Assembly (NCBI RefSeq): GCF_022627955.1 | Contig: NZ_JABXGD010000001.1 | Coordinates: forward strand, 434,001 to 498,000 | Reading direction: 5' to 3' | DNA: 64,000 nucleotides | Origin: Microbacterium sp. C5A9 | GTDB lineage: Bacteria; Actinomycetota; Actinomycetes; Actinomycetales; Microbacteriaceae | Shown here: positions 59,963 through 64,000 of the stretch, piece by piece | Layout of the letters: the number at the start of each line of letters is the position of its first letter | Numbering within the stretch: position 1 is the first letter of the stretch | Notes under the pieces: model-generated | What the model was told of the DNA's origin: nothing | Seen by the model: only the letters and a program-made list of their open reading frames with translations | Database searches by the model: none | Position numbers and translations under genes: made by a program

Positions 59963-60636
59963 GCGCCGTCCGCACCGCGACCGACTGGGGGAGCCTGACT
60001 CCGGTGCTCCTGCAGTCCATCCAGGAGACCGTCTACATGGTCGCCGTCACGCTGGTGATCGGCGGCGCAGCCGGCCTCCTCATCGGCGCGGTGCTGTATG
60101 CCACGCGTCCGGGGAATCTCTTCGCGAACCGGGTCGTGTTCGGCGTGCTGAACCTCCTCATCAACGTGATCCGGCCCATCCCGTTCATCATCTTCCTCAC
60201 AGCGGTCGGCCCCGTGACGAAGGCGGTCGCGGGCACGACGCTCGGAACCGAGGCCGCCATCGTCCCGATGACGATCATGGCCGCCGTCGTCATCGGCCGG
60301 GTCGTCGAGCAGAATCTCGTCGCCGTGGATCCGGGCATCGTCGAAGCGGCCCTCGCGATCGGCGCGAAGCGGTTCGCCATCCTGTTCGGGCTCGTGATCC
60401 CCGAGGCGCTGGCTCCGCTGATCCTCGGGTACACGTTCATGTTCATCGCCGTCGTCGACATGTCGGCTATGGCGGGCTACATCGGCGGGGGAGGCCTCGG
60501 CAACTTCGCGATCATCTACGGCTACCAGCAGTTCAACCAGGAGGCCACCTGGGTGACCGTGGCGATCATCGTGGTGATCGTGCAGATCGGCCAGTTCATC
60601 GGCAACGGGCTCGCGCAGCGCGTCCTGCGCCGCTGA
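59959..60636 (+). CDS. metI: Methionine ABC transporter permease (MetI)
   Basis: Membrane subunit of the methionine importer, 225 residues with five to six predicted helices. Family marks are the VTLVIGGAAGLLIGAVLYATRPG helix-loop near residue 32, NLLINVIRPIPFIIFLTAVGP, and the EAA-type motif EAALAIGAKRFAILFGLVIPEALAPLILGY near 133. The ATG overlaps the metN stop by four bases. An imperfect stem-loop (60646-60670) follows the stop. Confidence 0.94.
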   Translation: MSAVRTATDWGSLTPVLLQSIQETVYMVAVTLVIGGAAGLLIGAVLYATRPGNLFANRVVFGVLNLLINVIRPIPFIIFLTAVGPVTKAVAGTTLGTEAAIVPMTIMAAVVIGRVVEQNLVAVDPGIVEAALAIGAKRFAILFGLVIPEALAPLILGYTFMFIAVVDMSAMAGYIGGGGLGNFAIIYGYQQFNQEATWVTVAIIVVIVQIGQFIGNGLAQRVLRR

Positions 60637-60710
60637 GCGAGACGACGCCCGTTCACCGAGACGACGGGTGATTGACACCGGAATCCAAGGAGCACGCACT
60701 AGCGTGAGAC

Positions 60711-61382
60711 GTGATGAAGGTCATCTCGTACAACCTGCAGAAGCACCGTGCCGCGGGAGAGCTCGTGGCTCTCGCGGCGGCGCACGACCCCGACATCCTG
60801 TGTCTGCAGGAGTGCGACGTCGTCGACCTGCCCGATCGCATCGGCGACCTCGCTCTCGCCGACGCGACCCAGGGGAACCGACTCGGGCTCGCCCTGTTCT
60901 ATCGGGAGAGCGAGTTCCACCTGCAGAGCGTCCGCACGATCGAGCTCAAGAAGTCGCTGCACGATCGCATCGCCAAGCCGGCGCACGAGCGCGTGCTGGG
61001 CGCGCGTCTGCGCGACATCGACACGGGCCGCGACTTCATCGCCGCGTCGTTCCACGCCGCGCCGCTGACGGCACTCAACTCGCTGCGCCGGCATCAGATC
61101 CGCGCCGCGCTCACGGAGCTCGCGACACTCGGCGAGGGACTCCCGCAGTTGATGGTGGGCGACTACAACTACCCCGTCTTCAAGGAGAACCTCGGCAAGA
61201 CGGTCCGCGAGCACGGCTACGCCCTCACCATGAGCGATGACCACACCTACACGCGCTACCGGGTCTTCCGGGGGCACTACGACTTCGCGACCTCGGTCGG
61301 ATTCGAGATCCAGCGGGTCACCACCCTGCCGCAGGGACTCAGTGACCATCGCCCGATCCTGGTGACGACGCGTTTCGATTGA
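60711..61382 (+). CDS. Endonuclease/exonuclease/phosphatase (EEP) family protein
   Basis: A 223-residue EEP-fold protein. The catalytic motifs are VISYNLQKHRAAGEL at the start, DILCLQECD near residue 30 (metal-binding Glu), AASFHAAPLTAL, the GDYNYPVF Asn near 153, DHTYTR, and the terminal GLSDHRPILV with the catalytic Asp-His. Substrates in this superfamily range from DNA to phosphodiesters. Start GTG 60711 or ATG 60714; TAGCGT (60700-60705) lies just upstream, and a perfect TTGACA at 60672-60677 is too distant (22 bases) to pair cleanly with it. Confidence 0.85.
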   Translation: MMKVISYNLQKHRAAGELVALAAAHDPDILCLQECDVVDLPDRIGDLALADATQGNRLGLALFYRESEFHLQSVRTIELKKSLHDRIAKPAHERVLGARLRDIDTGRDFIAASFHAAPLTALNSLRRHQIRAALTELATLGEGLPQLMVGDYNYPVFKENLGKTVREHGYALTMSDDHTYTRYRVFRGHYDFATSVGFEIQRVTTLPQGLSDHRPILVTTRFD

Positions 61383-61398
61383 GGGGCATCCGTCCGGT

Positions 61399-61428
61399 TT
61401 GGGATTACAGCCCCGAATGACGTAAGCT
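61399..61428 (+). promoter_or_regulatory. Promoter of the rplM-rpsI-glmM operon
   Basis: TTGGGA (61399-61404), an 18-base spacer and TAAGCT (61423-61428). About 125 bases of structured leader follow before rplM. Confidence 0.6.
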
Positions 61429-61434
61429 GTCTCT

Positions 61435-61559
61435 TTGGTACTCGACTGCCGAGTCCCACGAACGTGAGCCCTCCACTGGCGTGTTCCTCCCTCTCGGGAA
61501 GAACCACCCCGGAGTGGGATTCACGAACTTCTCCGTTCGAACAAGAAAGCAGCACTATC
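61435..61559 (+). promoter_or_regulatory. Structured 5' leader of rplM
   Basis: An untranslated leader with nested complementary segments: CCACT (from 61475) with AGTGG (to 61519) enclosing GTTC...GAAC and CTCCC/GGGAA pairs. This could be a ribosomal-protein autoregulatory element, but the fold was judged by eye only. Confidence 0.4.
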
Positions 61560-62006
61560 GTGACGCGCACTTACACCCCGAAGGCCGGCGAGGTCCAGCG
61601 TGACTGGGTCGTCATCGACGCCACTGACGTCGTTCTCGGCCGCCTGGCCTCGCACGCAGCTACGCTCCTGCGTGGCAAGCACAAGCCCACCTTCGCCAAC
61701 CACATCGACTCGGGTGACTTCGTCATCATCGTGAACGCCGACAAGGTCGCGCTCACGGGTCAGAAGCTCCAGAAGAAGCTGGCCTACCGCCACTCGGGCT
61801 ACCCGGGCGGACTGAAGTCGGTCACCTACGCCGAGCTTCTCGAGAAGAACCCTGTCCGCGCTGTGGAGAAGGCCATCCGTGGCATGCTCCCCAAGAACAG
61901 CCTGGGCCGTCAGCAGCTGTCGAAGCTCAAGGTGTACGTCGGTGCCGAGCACCCGCACGCCGCGCAGCAGCCGCAGACGTACACCCTCGACCAGGTCGCC
62001 CAGTAA
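61560..62006 (+). CDS. rplM: 50S ribosomal protein L13
   Basis: Large-subunit protein L13, an early 50S assembly factor; 148 residues, the normal length. Typical sequence: [25 protein letters not shown], the [20 protein letters not shown] core, [12 protein letters not shown] and [23 protein letters not shown] 61560 has only a weak ribosome site (GAAAG). rpsI follows 27 bp downstream, the conserved bacterial pairing. Confidence 0.98.
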   Translation: MTRTYTPKAGEVQRDWVVIDATDVVLGRLASHAATLLRGKHKPTFANHIDSGDFVIIVNADKVALTGQKLQKKLAYRHSGYPGGLKSVTYAELLEKNPVRAVEKAIRGMLPKNSLGRQQLSKLKVYVGAEHPHAAQQPQTYTLDQVAQ

Positions 62007-62033
62007 GCGCCGTAAGACTTAAAGGACATACTC

Positions 62034-62519
62034 GTGGCTGACATCCAGGACACCACCGAAAACCTCCAGAACTTCTCGACGTCGACTCCCGAGACCGAAG
62101 CAGTCGAGGCGGCTCCCCGCCCCGTGCTGAGCGTCCCGGGTGCCGCTGTCGGCCGTCGCAAGCAGGCCATCGCCCGCGTGCGTCTCGTCCCCGGCTCGGG
62201 AACGATCACGGTCAACGGCCGCACGCTCGAGGACTACTTCCCGAACAAGCTGCACCAGCAGCTGATCAACGACCCGTTCACGATCCTCAATCTCGCGGGC
62301 GGCTATGACGTGATCGCGCGCATCTCCGGCGGTGGCCCCTCGGGCCAGGCCGGCGCCCTGCGTCTCGGTATCGCTCGTTCGCTCAACGGCATCGACGAGG
62401 AGAACAACCGCGCGACCCTGAAGAAGGCCGGCTTCCTCTCCCGTGACGCTCGCGTCAAGGAGCGCAAGAAGGCTGGACTCAAGAAGGCCCGCAAGGCGCC
62501 TCAGTACTCCAAGCGTTAA
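62034..62519 (+). CDS. rpsI: 30S ribosomal protein S9
   Basis: Small-subunit protein S9, 161 residues, whose C-terminal Lys-Arg tail reaches the P-site tRNA. An acidic actinobacterial N-terminal extension of about 37 residues precedes the universal [41 protein letters not shown] and the terminal [11 protein letters not shown] are conserved. AAAGGAC precedes GTG 62034. glmM starts 14 bp later. Confidence 0.98.
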   Translation: MADIQDTTENLQNFSTSTPETEAVEAAPRPVLSVPGAAVGRRKQAIARVRLVPGSGTITVNGRTLEDYFPNKLHQQLINDPFTILNLAGGYDVIARISGGGPSGQAGALRLGIARSLNGIDEENNRATLKKAGFLSRDARVKERKKAGLKKARKAPQYSKR

Positions 62520-62533
62520 GGTCCACTGCTCCG

Positions 62534-63892
62534 ATGCCGATCTTTGGCACGGACGGTGTGCGAGGGCTTGCCAATGGCATCCTCACCGCCGACCTGGCGC
62601 TCACCCTGGCCCAGGCGACTGCTGTCGTCCTGGGCCAGGGCCGTACTGCGGAGGCTCGCAAAGCCGAAGGCAAGCGACTCACCGCAGTCGTGGCACGAGA
62701 CCCCCGCGTCTCCGGACACTTCCTCACCGCCGCGGTCTCGGCAGGACTCGCCTCCTCGGGGGTCGACGTGCTCGAGGCCGGGGTCATCCCGACGCCGGCA
62801 CTCGCCTTCCTCGTCGCCGACCGCGACGCTGATTTCGGCGTCATGATCTCGGCGTCGCACAACGCGGCGCCCGACAACGGGATCAAGATCTTCGCGCGCG
62901 GCGGGGTGAAGCTCCCCGACATCGTCGAACAGCGCATCGAAGCCGCCATGGCGGGGGAGAAGCTGCGCCCGACCGGTGCGGGAGTGGGCAGGATCATCCG
63001 CTTCTCGGACGCGGAGGACCGCTACGTCGTGCATCTGCTCGGGTCGCTGCCGAACCGTCTGAACGGCATCAAGGTCGTTCTCGACTGCGCACACGGCGCG
63101 GCATCCGGTGTGTCCCCCGAGACCTTCCGCGATGCGGGAGCCGACGTGACAGTGATCGGCGCCGACCCCGACGGCTGGAACATCAACGACGGCGTCGGTT
63201 CGACGCACCTCGAGAACCTGGCCGAGGCGGTCGTGCGTCTCGGTGCCGACATCGGCATCGCGCACGACGGCGACGCGGATCGCTGTCTCGCGGTCGACGC
63301 GCAGGGCAACATCATCGACGGCGACCAGATCATGGCGATCCTCGCGGTCTCGATGAAGGAACGCGGGCACCTCACCGACGACACCCTCGTCGCGACCGTC
63401 ATGAGTAACCTCGGTCTGCACGTCGCGATGCGCGAGCACGGGATCACCGTGCGGCAGACCGCCGTGGGCGATCGCTACGTGCTCGAGGACATGAACGCGG
63501 GCGGCTACGCGCTCGGCGGCGAGCAGTCCGGTCACGTGATCATGAGCGAGTACGCCACCACCGGCGACGGTCTGCTCACGGGCCTGCACCTCGTGGCCGA
63601 GATGGCCCGCACGAACAAGACGATCGCCGAGCTCGCCTCGGTGATGACGGTCTACCCGCAGGTGCTCATCAACGTGCGCGATGTCGACAAGGACGCGGTC
63701 GGCGACGATCCCGTCGTGCAGGACGCTGTGCGCGCCGTCGAGGCCGAACTCGGCGACACCGGACGCGTGCTGCTGCGCAAGTCGGGCACCGAGCCGCTCG
63801 TCCGCGTCATGGTCGAGGCCGCCGATGCCGACTCCGTGCAGACATACGCCGATCGTCTGGTCGACGTGGTCCGCGAGCGCCTCGCCCTCTGA
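62534..63892 (+). CDS. glmM: Phosphoglucosamine mutase
   Basis: Interconverts glucosamine-6-phosphate and glucosamine-1-phosphate for UDP-GlcNAc and peptidoglycan synthesis; 452 residues. The start [11 protein letters not shown], active-site [16 protein letters not shown] with phospho-Ser108, metal loop HDGDADRC, sugar loop GGEQSGHVI and C-terminal phosphate loop [14 protein letters not shown] are all intact. Linkage to rplM-rpsI is widespread in actinobacteria. Confidence 0.97.
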   Translation: MPIFGTDGVRGLANGILTADLALTLAQATAVVLGQGRTAEARKAEGKRLTAVVARDPRVSGHFLTAAVSAGLASSGVDVLEAGVIPTPALAFLVADRDADFGVMISASHNAAPDNGIKIFARGGVKLPDIVEQRIEAAMAGEKLRPTGAGVGRIIRFSDAEDRYVVHLLGSLPNRLNGIKVVLDCAHGAASGVSPETFRDAGADVTVIGADPDGWNINDGVGSTHLENLAEAVVRLGADIGIAHDGDADRCLAVDAQGNIIDGDQIMAILAVSMKERGHLTDDTLVATVMSNLGLHVAMREHGITVRQTAVGDRYVLEDMNAGGYALGGEQSGHVIMSEYATTGDGLLTGLHLVAEMARTNKTIAELASVMTVYPQVLINVRDVDKDAVGDDPVVQDAVRAVEAELGDTGRVLLRKSGTEPLVRVMVEAADADSVQTYADRLVDVVRERLAL

Positions 63893-63903
63893 GCATCCGC
63901 CGG

Positions 63904-64000
63904 TCACTCCCGTCGACCGTCTCGTCTCCCGCGCACCGTCGGGGCCACGAGGTGGTCGACGGGAGCGTTCTGCGTCAGGGGTGCATCAGGTCGTCGGCTG
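63904..64000 (-). CDS. Possible 3' end of a minus-strand CDS running off the window
   Basis: An open minus-strand frame enters from the right edge and stops at 63904-63906; the last residues include a Leu-Thr-Gln-Asn-Ala-Pro-Val-Asp-His stretch and an Arg-rich end. It overlaps an inverted repeat (63907-63918 with 63953-63964). Too short to name, and it may not be coding. Confidence 0.2.
   Translation of the reverse strand, partial: SRRPDAPLTQNAPVDHLVAPTVRGRRDGRRE

Noticed and set aside
60672..60705. A consensus promoter TTGACA...TAGCGT before the EEP-family gene
   Set aside because: The two elements are 22 bases apart, too far for a standard sigma-70-type promoter; only the -10-like element was used in the evidence.

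Overview
The window is chromosomal DNA from a high-GC Gram-positive bacterium. The best fit is an actinobacterium of the Microbacteriaceae, probably Microbacterium or a close relative. This is judged from strong G/C bias at third codon positions, frequent GTG/TTG starts, menaquinone genes, actinobacterial-type RpoB/RpoC, an N-terminally extended S9 protein, and the gene order rplM-rpsI-glmM. I see no transposase, integrase, phage gene, plasmid origin or CRISPR array; the region reads as ordinary chromosome with several catabolic and transport islands.

Layout. 1-2.2 kb: end of an upstream gene, then menB and menE (menaquinone synthesis). 2.3-7.3 kb: a methyltransferase, a NarL-type two-component pair, and a MacB/FtsX-type ABC exporter. 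7.4-10.7 kb: a ComB-like phosphatase, a DUF3054 membrane protein, a SprT-like protein, a TPR-like protein ending in a tandem repeat, and a spermidine-synthase-like protein. 10.8-23 kb: a CUT1 sugar ABC transporter with a NagZ-type GH3 enzyme and an RpiR/MurR regulator, then a PfkB sugar kinase divergent from a five-component oligopeptide ABC operon; together these suggest amino-sugar or cell-wall fragment salvage. 23-30.7 kb: rpoB-rpoC with a clear promoter and terminator. 30.8-34.6 kb: a lipoprotein, a PfkB kinase, tRNA-Tyr, an FHA protein and small proteins. 34.6-37.9 kb: a lipoprotein, gluconokinase, gluconate permease and their GntR regulator. 37.9-42.6 kb: an FBP zinc-finger protein, an enoyl-CoA hydratase, a proline-rich membrane protein, an inositol-monophosphatase-like enzyme and an M23 peptidase. 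42.6-43.7 kb: tRNA-Thr, tRNA-Met, an acetyltransferase and a small acidic protein. 43.8-49.4 kb: two divergent TetR/MFS units, the second carrying an M20 amidohydrolase. 50-51.5 kb: an ECF sigma factor with an Asp23-domain protein and a small companion. 51.6-54.5 kb: an NmrA-like oxidoreductase divergent from an HxlR regulator, then an APC permease. 54.6-57.8 kb: truA, an XRE-like protein and an M20 peptidase. 57.9-60.6 kb: a MetQ-MetN-MetI transporter. 60.7-63.9 kb: an EEP-family nuclease/phosphatase, rplM, rpsI and glmM.

The most striking general feature is that many genes have a TANNNT-like -10 hexamer ending 5-7 nt before the start codon and little or no Shine-Dalgarno sequence, the layout expected for leaderless mRNAs. 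Other notable points are a 22-bp triplicated repeat that places stop codons in all three frames after one gene, an Asn at the rifampicin-pocket position equivalent to E. coli RpoB His526, a perfect palindrome inside the rpoB promoter spacer, and perfect operator dyads next to the TetR and GntR genes.
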